From: a virus
Length of the DNA stretch: 64,000 nucleotides
Virus record (IMG/VR): IMGVR_UViG_3300031963_000004
Location: 159,152-223,151 of that record
Strand: one strand, 5' to 3'
In this document: positions 6,959-16,929 of the stretch, piece after piece
Numbering within the stretch: position 1 is the stretch's first letter
How the letters are laid out: the number at the start of each line of letters is the position of its first letter
Position numbers and translations under genes: made by a program
Notes under the pieces: model-generated
Databases searched by the model: none
Told to the model about the DNA's origin: nothing
Seen by the model: only the letters and a program-made list of their open reading frames with translations

Positions 6959-9388
6959 ATGGCTGATATTCCTGATGACTTAAGAGATACAAGCGAAGAT
7001 GCTTCCAGAGCGGCTAGGGAAGCTGCCAACGCCCTACGTAGGGCAGTAGAAGCAGAAGCAGAAAAAAGAGAAAGAATAGAAAGAGCTAAAGCCGGAGTTG
7101 AGCAGTTAGCCGGAAGTGCCATATCCTTTTCAAGAACTTTAACTGAAAATTCGGGGAGTATGGGAAAATACGGATCTGCTATCGATCAAGCAGCTTCAGG
7201 GGTAGGTGATTTAGTAAGCTTGTTAGGACCTTTTGGTATAGTCGCAGGTTTATTAATAAAAGTTGTAGGTAAACTTGTAGGACAGGTTTTAAAAACAGAC
7301 GATACTCTTATTCAGGGGTATGACAAATTAGCAGAGATGGGAGGTGCTACTGCATTTAGCACCGACGGCTTAAGAGATTTAGCACTTGAAATGAAGTGGA
7401 CTGTTAGCGACGGTGCATTTACGCAACTAGTAGATGTGGTCGCTGAATTTGGTAACAACGTAACAGGATTGGGCACAACAGCTGGCGTTGGTATTAAAAA
7501 CTTCATGAAAATTGTCGAGATGGAACCTGTTGTTAGGGAAGAATTCACACGCTTAGGTATAGGACAAAAAAAGGTAGCGCAATTACAAGCTTCATATCTT
7601 GCTAATGAAATAAAATTAGGTGGCCGTAGATACAAAGATAATGAAACTTTAAGAAAAGAATCATTATCTTATATAAGAAATTTAGTTGAGTTAAGTGCCT
7701 TAACTGGTGAAAATATTGATGAGATTAAGAAAAGGCAAGAAAACGATTTAAAAGACATTGGATATAATCTAGCGTTGCAAGAAAGAATGCAACAAAAGAA
7801 TGGTCAACAACTTAAGTTGAATATTCAAAGAGGTGTTGAACTAGCAGGCCAAGTTGATGAAGGCTCACGTAAAGCAGTTATGGAAGTTGTTGCTAAGGGA
7901 TCTGCCGTTGGTCCTGCCGCTGCTGCGCTACAGCAACGATTTAGTATGGCTGGTTTAGATTTTGTAGAAACAGTGCAATCATTCGAAAAGGGAATGATTA
8001 AAGAAGATGAGTTTAGAAGAAGATTTCAACAAGCTAATAAGGCTACATTTGAAAAATTAGGAAAAGGATTCCAACTAGATGCGCAAGGTTTAAGCAATGT
8101 TTATGCGATTTCTGCAAAAACAATGGAATTCCAATCTAAAACGATTGGTGAAAACACATCGCAGCAAGTAAAAGACGATGTTAAAAATGTCAAAGATAGA
8201 AAAGACGAAATAAAAGATGGTCAAGTTGCGATTCAAGATGCAACTACTCAATTAACCAGAGCGTTTGATGAATTTATAAAATTAATTTCTGGACCTGTAC
8301 ATGCTGCATTCAAAGGATTAATTTATTCATTGCAGGCATTAACTAAAGGTATAACGAAGTTTGTAAATTTTATTGGCTTAGCTAAAAATTTCGGTGATAA
8401 GTCTAAAGTAGATCCTACTATGCCATTTGCGTTTGATTCTATTGAAGAATTACTTGATCAACAGATCGAATCAAATAAAGAAATGATTCGAATAGAAAAA
8501 TTATTTAAAGAAAAAGGAACATCACCTAAATCAAAATTTGAAGATCCAAATTCTGTAAAGGCCCTACTTAAGAATCCATCTTTAGTTAAAGAAAGATACA
8601 ACTATCTTGAAGCAGAAGAAACATACAGGGGAACAACCCAACAATTAGAAAAACTTTTAGGTACTGAAGGATATAAAAAAGCATTAGAAGAAAGAGAGAA
8701 AAATTTAAGAGAAGGTAAAACAAAAGAAGAAGCGGCAAATAAGGAAGCAGCGAAGAATCAGCAACCAAAAGAATCAGCTACCGCAAATACTGTTGGACCA
8801 CCTCAAACTCCTACAAGTACAACTACTGCGACGGTAAATACTAACGAACAACCAAGAACAAGTACATCTGCTCCTAGCAATGGTCAACAACCAACACAAA
8901 AATTTATGCGAGGTGGTATCGCTAGGAATCCAAATCAAGCTAATAGCCTTGTTTCACATTTAGGTGGAAATGCCAAAATACCTTTACCGAATGGTATTAA
9001 TTTACCAGCTGATGTTTCTTTATCTGAAGATTTACTATCAAAATTAATGTCAGCACAACCCGGTGCTAGTAATAACACTGACATTTTTGCATCACTTCAA
9101 AATGCTATGCAAAATATGAAAATAGATGCCGTACCTGCTAATTTTGAAATGAATAGTAAAAATATATTGAGAGATACGGATAATATGGATAGTATTACAG
9201 GTAACTATGCAGAAACACTTAAAAAATCAATTGATAATACTATTAAGATGCCCGAAAAATCTCAAATGAAATCTAATAATGTTAATGATATTTTATCTGT
9301 TATAGTTGAAAAAATGGATGTTTTAGCTAGTAAGATGAATGAAAACGTAGATAATCAATATACTACTTTACTAAAGAGTAGAAGATAA
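6959..9388 (+). CDS. Tail-interior / tape-measure-like virion protein, paralog 1
   Basis: An 809-aa protein with an N-terminal charged alpha-helical region (residues 1-60) and a hydrophobic helix at about 84-111 (LVSLLGPFGIVAGLLIKVVG). A long helical region follows with LVELSALTGENIDEIKKRQ around 240-260. A low-complexity Thr/Pro/Gln linker spans about 610-650, then an RGGIARNP motif and a short helical tail. The helical core matches that of the next gene (shared pattern LRESLxY...LxxLSALTGE), so the two are tandem paralogs. Hydrophobic helices and RGG motifs are common in phage tape-measure proteins. No enzymatic domain is seen here. The gene has almost no Shine-Dalgarno sequence and starts 31 nt after a late box. 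Confidence 0.55.
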   Translation: MADIPDDLRDTSEDASRAAREAANALRRAVEAEAEKRERIERAKAGVEQLAGSAISFSRTLTENSGSMGKYGSAIDQAASGVGDLVSLLGPFGIVAGLLIKVVGKLVGQVLKTDDTLIQGYDKLAEMGGATAFSTDGLRDLALEMKWTVSDGAFTQLVDVVAEFGNNVTGLGTTAGVGIKNFMKIVEMEPVVREEFTRLGIGQKKVAQLQASYLANEIKLGGRRYKDNETLRKESLSYIRNLVELSALTGENIDEIKKRQENDLKDIGYNLALQERMQQKNGQQLKLNIQRGVELAGQVDEGSRKAVMEVVAKGSAVGPAAAALQQRFSMAGLDFVETVQSFEKGMIKEDEFRRRFQQANKATFEKLGKGFQLDAQGLSNVYAISAKTMEFQSKTIGENTSQQVKDDVKNVKDRKDEIKDGQVAIQDATTQLTRAFDEFIKLISGPVHAAFKGLIYSLQALTKGITKFVNFIGLAKNFGDKSKVDPTMPFAFDSIEELLDQQIESNKEMIRIEKLFKEKGTSPKSKFEDPNSVKALLKNPSLVKERYNYLEAEETYRGTTQQLEKLLGTEGYKKALEEREKNLREGKTKEEAANKEAAKNQQPKESATANTVGPPQTPTSTTTATVNTNEQPRTSTSAPSNGQQPTQKFMRGGIARNPNQANSLVSHLGGNAKIPLPNGINLPADVSLSEDLLSKLMSAQPGASNNTDIFASLQNAMQNMKIDAVPANFEMNSKNILRDTDNMDSITGNYAETLKKSIDNTIKMPEKSQMKSNNVNDILSVIVEKMDVLASKMNENVDNQYTTLLKSRR

Positions 9389-9391
9389 TAC

Positions 9392-12154
9392 ATGGCAACT
9401 CCAGAAGAAATTAACAGAGAATTATCTAACCTAGCTAGATCGTTAGGTTCTGCCAGCGCAGATATTGCATCTGCTTCTAAAACTGCTGCAACAGGAGCAA
9501 ATGCAGTAAAACTATCTTTACAAACATTTGCCACTACTCTTAAATCAACTGCTTCTAGTATAAGTGATATAAACAGCGATTTTCAAAAATTTGATGGTGC
9601 AATTACTGCCACCTCAAATTCCATACAAAGATTTAGCGTATTTTTTGGAAAATATGGAATAGCATTTAAGGGAGTAATAAAAGGCTTTGAAGCAAGCTTA
9701 AAGTCAGTGACTCAGTTTGGTGAAAGCTTAACTCAATTTTATGATAGTGTATCGGCATTAGGAGTAACAGCAAGTAGAACTACAGATCAAATTCTTGATT
9801 TAATGCACCAAGCAGGATATACACTTGCTAATTCAAAAGAGTTTTATAAGCTAGTCAAAGATTCGGGAACAACTCTTACCTCATTAGGAGAAACATCGGC
9901 TAAAGGTTTAGATAGATTAGCAAGTGTTTTTAACGTTACCCAACTAGAAGGGGCGCAGGAAAGCTTTTTAAAGTTGGGTTTGGGTCCAAAAGAACTAAAC
10001 AAACTTCAATTAGAATATATTAAAAGTCAAGCTACAGTAGGATTAAAACTTACATCAAATGATAATCTATTGCGTGAAAGCTCATTAGAGTACGCAAAAT
10101 CTTTAACTAAGTTAAGTGCATTAACAGGTGAATCAAGAGATAAAGTTGCTCAAGAAATTGCTAAGAATCGCAAAGATATTAGGTACGCATTAAAAATTCA
10201 AGAACTTACAGCCAAAGGTAATCAAAAAGCTATTGATGCATTTGATAAGGCAGGAGCCATTGTTGGATTAAATTTAGGTGATGATTATAGTTCGGGATTA
10301 AGAGATTTCGTAGCTAATGGTACAGCTACTACCAAAGAAGGTGAAATGCTATTGTATAAAACTCAAGGACAAATTGCAAAATGGGTTCGTGATGTTGAAG
10401 CAGGAACAATGGATGAGGTTGAACTCGCAAGAAAAATAGCAAAAGCAGAACAACAATTTACGCAGGGCAATAGAGAAGCTTTAACCTTCAGTGATGAATT
10501 TAGAGAAAGAATGTCATCATCAGGTGATACTATCGCAGGCGCAACTAGATTATTAGAAATTAGAAGTAAAGAAGATGTTGATAAAATGGTAGAGGCTGCT
10601 GCTAAACGGGAGGATGCTAGAAAATCAAATCAAAGTGAAACAATAAATTTAGAGAGAAAAGCCAGTCATTTAAATGATAAACTAAGTCAAATGTTGTTTG
10701 GAACCGGCGTAGATGTTATACTTGGATTAATAGAAATTGTAAAGCAGACAGCAAGAGGTACTATTAAATTAGCACTTATGTTACCAATTGACGGGAAATT
10801 AGAAGAATCATTAAAAGAATTAGAAACTATTTTAAGTAGTAAGGATGGATTAGGAGAAACTAAAAAAGAACTAGATGGAAAAATTGATGAGATATCCAAA
10901 CAAATAAAAGATAGAGAAAATATAGCTAAATCAATTAAACTCTCTGAATCGGAATTAAAAGAAGCACAAGAAAGAAAAACAAAATTAGATGCAGACGTTC
11001 AAAAAGATCCAACAAGCGACCTAGCTAAAGAAACACAAAGAAATAACGAAATATTGATTGAGCGTAAACAAAGAGAAATTGAAATATTAAAACGTAAAGA
11101 AAAAGAATTAGAAGAAAAAAGAACCAAACAAGAACTTGAAAGAGATAGAAAAAAACTACTTGATCAAAGTCGTAGGGTAGAAAAAGAACGCAAGCAAACA
11201 ACTAAAGCGGATCAAACAGTTCCGCCCGTAAGAACAGACAAAAAAGATGATGGGAAAAGAAGACCATATAAGCCGCCTAAGATGGAGAGCGGTGAAGATG
11301 ATGATAGAACAATATACCCTGAGCTAGCACCTGTCAAAGGAAAGTTTAGTAACATAGATTATGTAGATGCTAGATTCCAAAAACAATTTCAAGGATTGAT
11401 TGATGAAATGGAAGAAAGGGGCTATAAGGTAAAAACACTAAGCGGTTATAGAAAACATAATACGGTTCGTGGAGGTCCTTATAGCGCACATGCCTTTGGT
11501 ATAGCCATTGATGTTAATGCTAAAGAAAACTGGGGTAACATGGATACTGGAGGTGAAGGACCAGTTAAAACTGACATGCCAGCATATTTTTCTCAATTAG
11601 CGAAAAAATATGGCTTAGGATGGGGTAAGGATTGGGGAGGTAAGTGGAAGGATCCTATGCATTTTAGCGGCATGCCTAAAGAGGGTGGTAGTTTAGTTAA
11701 GGGAACAAAACACATTTATCCTCAGTTTAAAAGAGGTGGCGTAGGTCAAGGTCCAGAATCTGGTTATGATGTTACACTACATGGTAGAGAGGCAATCGTC
11801 CCATTCAATGGAAAACCAATTCAAGTAAAGATTAATGACAAAAATCTTAAGATTGACCATAAGAAAAAGTTTAATGAATTAGCTGAAAGAGCTAATGAAA
11901 TGCGTCAAAAACTACAAGAAAAGACCAACAAAGTTGATCTAAAAGCTAAAGATACTACAGTAGATTTTACTGAGATAACCAATAATATTAAGGCAAAAAT
12001 AGTAAACTTAAATCAATTTTACCAAGAAAATCAAGAGGATACAGTAGATACATCATTAGCAGATGCGTTAGTTAATAAGCTTGAAAATATGATTTCTAGT
12101 GTGGATCGCAGCAATTCCATACACAACGATCTAAAAATGTATCTACGCAATTAA
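9392..12154 (+). CDS. Tape-measure-like virion protein with M15 (VanY-type) peptidase domain, paralog 2
   Basis: A 920-aa protein. Residues ~1-420 resemble the preceding gene, including RESSLEYAKSLTKLSALTGE. A coiled coil runs from ~470 to 610. A C-terminal M15 metallopeptidase domain spans ~650-775, with the zinc pattern H700-x6-D707 (SAHAFGIAIDVN) and H757 in DPMHF. This family cleaves peptidoglycan stem peptides. It is followed by RGGVGQG and HGREAIVPFNG, a motif common near the ends of tail tape-measure proteins, and a helical tail. Likely a tail-carried lysin that opens the cell wall during DNA entry. It lies 3 nt after its paralog and 15 nt before the portal gene. Confidence 0.65.
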   Translation: MATPEEINRELSNLARSLGSASADIASASKTAATGANAVKLSLQTFATTLKSTASSISDINSDFQKFDGAITATSNSIQRFSVFFGKYGIAFKGVIKGFEASLKSVTQFGESLTQFYDSVSALGVTASRTTDQILDLMHQAGYTLANSKEFYKLVKDSGTTLTSLGETSAKGLDRLASVFNVTQLEGAQESFLKLGLGPKELNKLQLEYIKSQATVGLKLTSNDNLLRESSLEYAKSLTKLSALTGESRDKVAQEIAKNRKDIRYALKIQELTAKGNQKAIDAFDKAGAIVGLNLGDDYSSGLRDFVANGTATTKEGEMLLYKTQGQIAKWVRDVEAGTMDEVELARKIAKAEQQFTQGNREALTFSDEFRERMSSSGDTIAGATRLLEIRSKEDVDKMVEAAAKREDARKSNQSETINLERKASHLNDKLSQMLFGTGVDVILGLIEIVKQTARGTIKLALMLPIDGKLEESLKELETILSSKDGLGETKKELDGKIDEISKQIKDRENIAKSIKLSESELKEAQERKTKLDADVQKDPTSDLAKETQRNNEILIERKQREIEILKRKEKELEEKRTKQELERDRKKLLDQSRRVEKERKQTTKADQTVPPVRTDKKDDGKRRPYKPPKMESGEDDDRTIYPELAPVKGKFSNIDYVDARFQKQFQGLIDEMEERGYKVKTLSGYRKHNTVRGGPYSAHAFGIAIDVNAKENWGNMDTGGEGPVKTDMPAYFSQLAKKYGLGWGKDWGGKWKDPMHFSGMPKEGGSLVKGTKHIYPQFKRGGVGQGPESGYDVTLHGREAIVPFNGKPIQVKINDKNLKIDHKKKFNELAERANEMRQKLQEKTNKVDLKAKDTTVDFTEITNNIKAKIVNLNQFYQENQEDTVDTSLADALVNKLENMISSVDRSNSIHNDLKMYLRN

Positions 12155-12156
12155 AC

Positions 12157-12164
12157 AATAAATA
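12157..12164 (+). promoter_or_regulatory. Putative late promoter box AATAAATA before gp20
   Basis: AATAAATA begins 13 nt before the portal start at 12170. It matches NATAAATA, but the leader would be extremely short if the TSS is ~6 nt downstream. Confidence 0.35.
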
Positions 12165-12169
12165 CAAGT

Positions 12170-13924
12170 ATGAAATATAAAAAGCGTTTTACGGCTGTTA
12201 ATACTACAGGGGCACTAAGCCCCATTTCTGGTTTTAACAGTAATTCCGATAATTGGAACAGCCCAACTGGTGGTTGGAACAATCAAGAATTTGGATACAA
12301 GAATTATCTAAGCAGATTGCCAGAAGTTTATACTGGACATCCTAATCGTATTGAAAGATATAACCAATACGAAATGATGGATGTAGATGCCGAAGTCAAT
12401 GCTTGTTTAGACATTATCGCTGAGTTCAGTACACAACTAAACGAACAAAATAGCACACCTTTTCACATTGATTTTAAAGAAGATCCTACTGAACACGAAG
12501 TAGAACTAATTAAAAAGCAACTACAACAATGGTGCAAACTCAATGAGTTTGACAACCGTATGTTTAAAATCTTCAGAAACACTATAAAGTACGGTGATCA
12601 AGTCTTTATCCGTGACCCTGAGAATTTTAAGTTATATTGGGTAGACATGACTAAAGTTGGCAAAGTAATTGTCAATGAAAGTACAGGTAAAGAACCTGAG
12701 CAGTATGTCATCAAAGACATTAACGTAAATTTACAGAATCTTTCAGTTGCAGCAAAGACTACAACAGATTTTCAAGCGCAACCCCCAACAGCAGGATATA
12801 GCGCGCCATATAGTTACACAGTTCCGAATGAGCCTTACGGTACCACAGGAAGTAGATTTAGTTTAGGACAAAATGAATCCGCAATAGATGCTAAACATAT
12901 TGTTCATCTAAGTTTAACAGAGGGGTTAGACAGATATTGGCCTTTTGGTCAAAGTATTTTAGAGAATATATTTAAAGTATACAAACAAAAAGAATTGCTG
13001 GAAGATGCTATTCTTATCTACCGTATTTCACGTGCTCCAGAGCGCAGAATGTTTAAGATTGATGTTGGTAATATGCCAAGTCATATGGCTATGGCTTTCG
13101 TTGACCGTGTTAAGAATGAGATTCATCAGCGTAGAATCCCAACAGTAGGTGGCGGTGGCGGCACAATGGATGCTACATATAATCCACTAAGTATCAATGA
13201 AGATTACTTCTTTCCTGTTACTGCTGACGGTCGTGGATCAAGCGTAGAAATACTACAGGGCGGTCAAAACTTAGGTGAGATTGATGACCTAAAATACTTC
13301 AATAATAGATTAGCACGTGGTCTACGTGTTCCAAGTAGTTACTTACCTACTGGACCTGATGATGGTCAAACACCATTAAATGATGGTCGTGTAGGTACTG
13401 CAATGATTCAGGAATTTAGATTTAATGAATATTGCAAGAGATTACAAAAGTCTGTCAGTCAACAAATAGATAATGAATTCAAGCTTTTCCTACGTTGGAG
13501 AGGGTTTAACATTGATTCTAGTTTGTTTGACTTACGATTCAATGAACCACAGAACTTTGCAGCATATCGCCAAAGTGAACTTGACACAGCAAGAGTAACA
13601 ACATTTGCTAGTATGGAAGCCTTCCCCTACATTAGTAAACGATTCGCACTCAAACGTTTCTTAGGATTGACTGAAGAAGAACTCAAAGAAAACGAAAAAA
13701 TGTGGGAAGAAGAAAGAGAAAAGCCTGATGATATGGAACCACAAGGCGGAGACCTACGTAACATCGGAGTTAGTGCAGGTGACATAGACACTGACTTAGA
13801 AAGTGCAGAAGGTATGGAACAAGGTCAAGATATGGGCCAACCTCCTGAAGTAGCCCCAGGTGTTATGGGTCCTGAATCAGCGCCCGCAATGGCACCACCA
13901 ATGGCTCCACCGGGCGCTATGTAA
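12170..13924 (+). CDS. gp20: Portal vertex protein gp20
   Basis: Dodecameric portal through which DNA is packaged and which nucleates prohead assembly. The 584-aa sequence has T4-type portal features: an N-terminal ERYNQYEMMDVDAEVNACLD segment, then IKYGDQVFIRDPE, then YRISRAPERRMFKIDVGNMP in the middle, and RLARGLRVPSSYLP before the C-terminal part. T4 gp20 is 524 aa; the additional length is partly a Pro/Met/Ala/Gly-rich tail. It begins the head gene cluster, followed by a small gene, an acidic core protein, gp21, gp22 and gp23, as in T4. Confidence 0.95.
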   Translation: MKYKKRFTAVNTTGALSPISGFNSNSDNWNSPTGGWNNQEFGYKNYLSRLPEVYTGHPNRIERYNQYEMMDVDAEVNACLDIIAEFSTQLNEQNSTPFHIDFKEDPTEHEVELIKKQLQQWCKLNEFDNRMFKIFRNTIKYGDQVFIRDPENFKLYWVDMTKVGKVIVNESTGKEPEQYVIKDINVNLQNLSVAAKTTTDFQAQPPTAGYSAPYSYTVPNEPYGTTGSRFSLGQNESAIDAKHIVHLSLTEGLDRYWPFGQSILENIFKVYKQKELLEDAILIYRISRAPERRMFKIDVGNMPSHMAMAFVDRVKNEIHQRRIPTVGGGGGTMDATYNPLSINEDYFFPVTADGRGSSVEILQGGQNLGEIDDLKYFNNRLARGLRVPSSYLPTGPDDGQTPLNDGRVGTAMIQEFRFNEYCKRLQKSVSQQIDNEFKLFLRWRGFNIDSSLFDLRFNEPQNFAAYRQSELDTARVTTFASMEAFPYISKRFALKRFLGLTEEELKENEKMWEEEREKPDDMEPQGGDLRNIGVSAGDIDTDLESAEGMEQGQDMGQPPEVAPGVMGPESAPAMAPPMAPPGAM

Positions 13925-13932
13925 GATAAATA
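13925..13932 (+). promoter_or_regulatory. Putative late promoter box GATAAATA
   Basis: GATAAATA lies immediately after the gp20 stop and 6 nt before the next ATG. It matches the late consensus, but the very short leader makes it weaker as a promoter for that gene alone. Confidence 0.35.
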
Positions 13933-13937
13933 ATAGT

Positions 13938-14162
13938 ATGAAACTTTTCGAAATGTTTGACAAAGCAGTACCAGGTTATCAGGATGAAAAAGACGATAAC
14001 AGCAAACCACGTTGGAAAGAAAGTCGCAAAACTAAACTCACATTACGCCAAATTCGTAAACTACGTAAGATGAATGATGTAAGAAATTACGAAAGGGCAC
14101 AAAAACTCAAAAAAATACGTAATCAATATAAACCAGCTGAACAGGCTGCGGCACCAATTTAA
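13938..14162 (+). CDS. Small basic protein between portal and prohead core genes
   Basis: A 74-aa, strongly basic protein: MKLFEMFDKAVPGY, then a Lys/Arg-rich helix (KLTLRQIRKLRKMNDVRNY) and an Ala/Pro end. The start at 13938 is preferred over an upstream in-frame ATG inside gp20, because this leaves the genes non-overlapping and the N-terminus looks natural. In T4 the small prohead core protein gp67 occupies this position. That equivalence is by position only; no sequence identity to gp67 was recognised. The charge opposes that of the very acidic next gene. Confidence 0.75.
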   Translation: MKLFEMFDKAVPGYQDEKDDNSKPRWKESRKTKLTLRQIRKLRKMNDVRNYERAQKLKKIRNQYKPAEQAAAPI

Positions 14163-14224
14163 TCCAAAATTTTTCAAAAAACGTAAAAAAATAGCACATT
14201 TTGAGCTGTTTTTAGTACTACTCG

Positions 14225-14231
14225 CTAAATA
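14225..14231 (+). promoter_or_regulatory. Putative late promoter box CTAAATA
   Basis: CTAAATA in the 104-nt gap before the prohead core gene, 36 nt before its RBS-ATG region at 14267. There is a good spacing for a short leader and an AGGAG RBS at about 14254. Confidence 0.6.
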
Positions 14232-14266
14232 AATTTACAAAGCCATTTCTATAGGAGAATTGAATA

Positions 14267-15136
14267 ATGGATAACAGAAAATTTGAACAACTTATTGATA
14301 TGATTATCAATGAGGAAGAAGATAAAGCACGTGCGTTATTTCACGATATCGTAGTAGAAAAAAGTCGTGAAATATATGAGTCCATGATGTACGCAGAAGG
14401 CGATATGCCCCATGGTGAAGTAGGTGATCTATTAGGTGAAATCGGAGCCGAAGTTGAGAGAGAAGAATCAGGCATGACCGAAGAAGATGATGAGTTTGCC
14501 GACATTGACGTTGATGACGAAGATGGTATGGGCGATGAGTCAGACATGGATATGGATATGGGCGACGGTGAAGAAGAATTAGAGGACCGTGTTGTTGATC
14601 TAGAAGATAAACTAGATATGCTAATGGCTGAGTTCGAAGAACTAATGGGCCAAGAAGGCGACATGGGCGATGAAGAAATGGGCGACATGGGCGATGAAGA
14701 ACAGTTTATGGAAGGCTCTCGTGACCCAGAAGGAGAAGAAGCAGTTGAAGAATCAGAAGCACTAGATGAAGAAGAAAATCTAGAAGAATCTGTTCAATTG
14801 AAAAAAGTTCCTGGCCTATATGACAGCAAAATAGGTGGTGATGACGGTCAGAACACAAAGAGTGTTGCACTAAGCAAGCCAAAAGTCACACAAACTGGCG
14901 CTAAAGCAGTTAACTTCTCAGGTGAGTCAAGTTCAGGTGGTACACAAGGTGGTGTATTAAACCCAAGTCCAAAGACAATTCCAGGTAGTTACAAGAACGC
15001 ACCAGGTGGTAAGAACTTTAGTGAAAAGGGCGAAGCAGCTCCTAAGCCAAAGCACGGTGAAGGAAGCCAAGGACAAAACAACAAGAGTATCGTTGGTGAG
15101 TCCAAGAAGTCCGTTAAGAAAATTATTAAGAAGTAA
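14267..15136 (+). CDS. Very acidic prohead core-like protein
   Basis: A 289-aa protein. A helical N-terminus (DKARALFHDIVVEKSREIYE, residues ~19-38) is followed by an extremely acidic stretch with repeated MGD, DMD and EE motifs (about residues 65-165). The C-terminal half is basic, Ser/Gly/Lys-rich, with a KKSVKKIIKK end. It lies between the portal and gp21, where T4 encodes the prohead core proteins gp67/gp68. The N-terminal motif recurs in this position in T4-like phages. Probably an internal core component degraded or trimmed by gp21; this is inferred from position and composition. It has a strong RBS (AGGAG). Confidence 0.6.
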   Translation: MDNRKFEQLIDMIINEEEDKARALFHDIVVEKSREIYESMMYAEGDMPHGEVGDLLGEIGAEVEREESGMTEEDDEFADIDVDDEDGMGDESDMDMDMGDGEEELEDRVVDLEDKLDMLMAEFEELMGQEGDMGDEEMGDMGDEEQFMEGSRDPEGEEAVEESEALDEEENLEESVQLKKVPGLYDSKIGGDDGQNTKSVALSKPKVTQTGAKAVNFSGESSSGGTQGGVLNPSPKTIPGSYKNAPGGKNFSEKGEAAPKPKHGEGSQGQNNKSIVGESKKSVKKIIKK

Positions 15137-15151
15137 GGAACTCTAAAACAA

Positions 15152-15787
15152 ATGGCTTTGTATCTTAGAGAAAACTTAACATTCGACCGTGCTAACATGG
15201 TCGTTGAAAGTATAGCAGATGGAGAGAACAAAAAGTCTCTCTATATGAAGGGTATTTTCATTCAGGGCGGGGTAAAGAACGCAAATGAGCGTGTTTACCC
15301 TGTTAATGAAATTGAAAATGCTGTGCAAACTCTAAATGAACAAATTCTTGAAGGCAACAGCGTTTTAGGCGAGGTTGACCACCCAGATGATTTAAAAATC
15401 AATTTAGACCGTGTGTCACACATGATTACTAATATGTGGATGGACGGTCCTAATGGTTTCGGTAAATTGAAAATATTACCAACTCCAATGGGACAACTTA
15501 TTTCAAGTATGTTAGAAGCTGGAGTGAAGTTAGGTGTTAGTAGTAGAGGAAGCGGCAACGTGGATGATACTACAGGTAAGGTTAGTGACTTTGAAATAGT
15601 CACTGTGGATATTGTCGCACAGCCTAGTGCGCCTAATGCTTATCCAAAAGCAATTTATGAAGGCATGATGAATATGAAGCATGGTCATAAGTTACTAGAA
15701 ATAGCAAAAGACGCACAAAACGACAAGAAAGTACAGAGATACCTGAAAGACGAAGTGGTTCGTCTTATCAAGGACCTCAAGATATAA
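15152..15787 (+). CDS. gp21: Prohead core protease gp21
   Basis: Serine protease that matures the T4-type prohead by cleaving scaffold and capsid proteins. The 211-aa protein contains H77 in GEVDHPDD, the nucleophile segment GVSSRGSG (S130/S131), and the third conserved segment TVDIVAQPSAPNA (D153). The N-terminal KGIFIQGGVKNANERVYP is typical of the family. The length matches T4 gp21 (212 aa). It is directly upstream of gp22, with 12 nt between genes. Confidence 0.93.
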   Translation: MALYLRENLTFDRANMVVESIADGENKKSLYMKGIFIQGGVKNANERVYPVNEIENAVQTLNEQILEGNSVLGEVDHPDDLKINLDRVSHMITNMWMDGPNGFGKLKILPTPMGQLISSMLEAGVKLGVSSRGSGNVDDTTGKVSDFEIVTVDIVAQPSAPNAYPKAIYEGMMNMKHGHKLLEIAKDAQNDKKVQRYLKDEVVRLIKDLKI

Positions 15788-15799
15788 GGGAGTTTAAGC

Positions 15800-16900
15800 A
15801 TGTTAGATGCTATCAAACCATTACTTGAGAGTGGTATCATTAACGAAGAAACCAGCCAAGCTATAAACGAGGCATGGGAATATAAGTTACATGAAGCCAA
15901 AGAACAAGTCCGTGCAGAACTACGTGAGGAATTCGCACAAAGATATGAACATGACAAGAATGTAATGGTGGAAGCCCTTGACAACATGATGACAGAGAGT
16001 TTATCACAAGAAATTGCAGAATTTCACAATGATAGACAAGCAATGAACGAAGACCGCGTTAAGGCACAATTAAAACTACGTGAAAACGCAAGTAAGTTCA
16101 ATGATTTTATGGTAACAAAATTAGCAGAAGAAATCAAAGAACTACGTAGTGATCGCCAAATACAAAAAGAAAGTCAACAAAAGCTAGAGCAATTTATTGT
16201 TCATGCACTTGCACGTGAAATTAAAGAATTCGCACAAGACAAGCAAGCAGTTGTTGAAGCTAAGGTTAAGTTGGTTGCTGAAGGACGCAAGCAATTAGTG
16301 GCATTGAAGCAAAAGTTCGTTGCCGAAAGCGCAAAGCGTATCAACAGTGCTGTTACATCACAACTTAAGGGTGAAATTGGTCAGTTGAAGGAAGATATCC
16401 AACTTGCACGTGAAAATGCATTTGGACGTAAAATCTTTGAAGCATATGCAAGCGAGTTTAGCGTAACTCATTTAAATGAGAAAGCGGAAACACGTAAGTT
16501 AATTAATGCATTAGAAGAAAAAGACCAACAACTAGCCGAGTCCATCGACCAAATCAACAGAGCGAGAGTTCTAGTTGAGAGTAAAGAACGTGAAGTTCGT
16601 GTAATTAAGGAAAGCAACCTTCGTGAAAAGACTATGGCAGATTTGCTAGGTCCATTAAACGAAGAAAAGGCTTCATTAATGAAGAACTTACTAGAAAGCG
16701 TCCAAACACATCGTTTACAGGCCGCTTTTGATAAGTATCTACCAGCAGTTCTTAATAACGGAACAGAAAAAACAACAAGTAGAAAACCTGTTTTAACTGA
16801 ATCAGTTAAGGAAGTTACTGGTGATAAAGCTGCAATCAAACCTAAAGTCGAAGAATCACGTGACAACGTGATCGACATTAAGCGTTTGGCAGGGCTTTAA
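15800..16900 (+). CDS. gp22: Prohead scaffold protein gp22
   Basis: Major internal scaffold (core) protein. The 366 aa are almost entirely predicted helix and coiled coil, with long runs of Glu, Lys, Gln and Ala and repeated EIKE/QDKQ-type heptads. The ending ...VIDIKRLAGL is short and conserved-looking. T4 gp22 is 269 aa, so this version is longer. It lies between gp21 and gp23, the canonical order. No Cys is obvious, and the composition fits proteolytic removal by gp21 after head assembly. Confidence 0.88.
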   Translation: MLDAIKPLLESGIINEETSQAINEAWEYKLHEAKEQVRAELREEFAQRYEHDKNVMVEALDNMMTESLSQEIAEFHNDRQAMNEDRVKAQLKLRENASKFNDFMVTKLAEEIKELRSDRQIQKESQQKLEQFIVHALAREIKEFAQDKQAVVEAKVKLVAEGRKQLVALKQKFVAESAKRINSAVTSQLKGEIGQLKEDIQLARENAFGRKIFEAYASEFSVTHLNEKAETRKLINALEEKDQQLAESIDQINRARVLVESKEREVRVIKESNLREKTMADLLGPLNEEKASLMKNLLESVQTHRLQAAFDKYLPAVLNNGTEKTTSRKPVLTESVKEVTGDKAAIKPKVEESRDNVIDIKRLAGL

Positions 16901-16929
16901 TTAGACATACGAATTAGGAGAAATATATT

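Noticed and set aside
13860-13937. Upstream in-frame ATG for the small basic gene, inside gp20
   Set aside because: It would overlap the portal coding region; the ATG at 13938 gives a natural N-terminus and no overlap.
14341-14688. Minus-strand Ser/Pro-rich frame opposite the acidic core protein
   Set aside because: It is a mirror of the GAT/GAA-rich codons of the plus-strand gene; no RBS and a nonsense composition.
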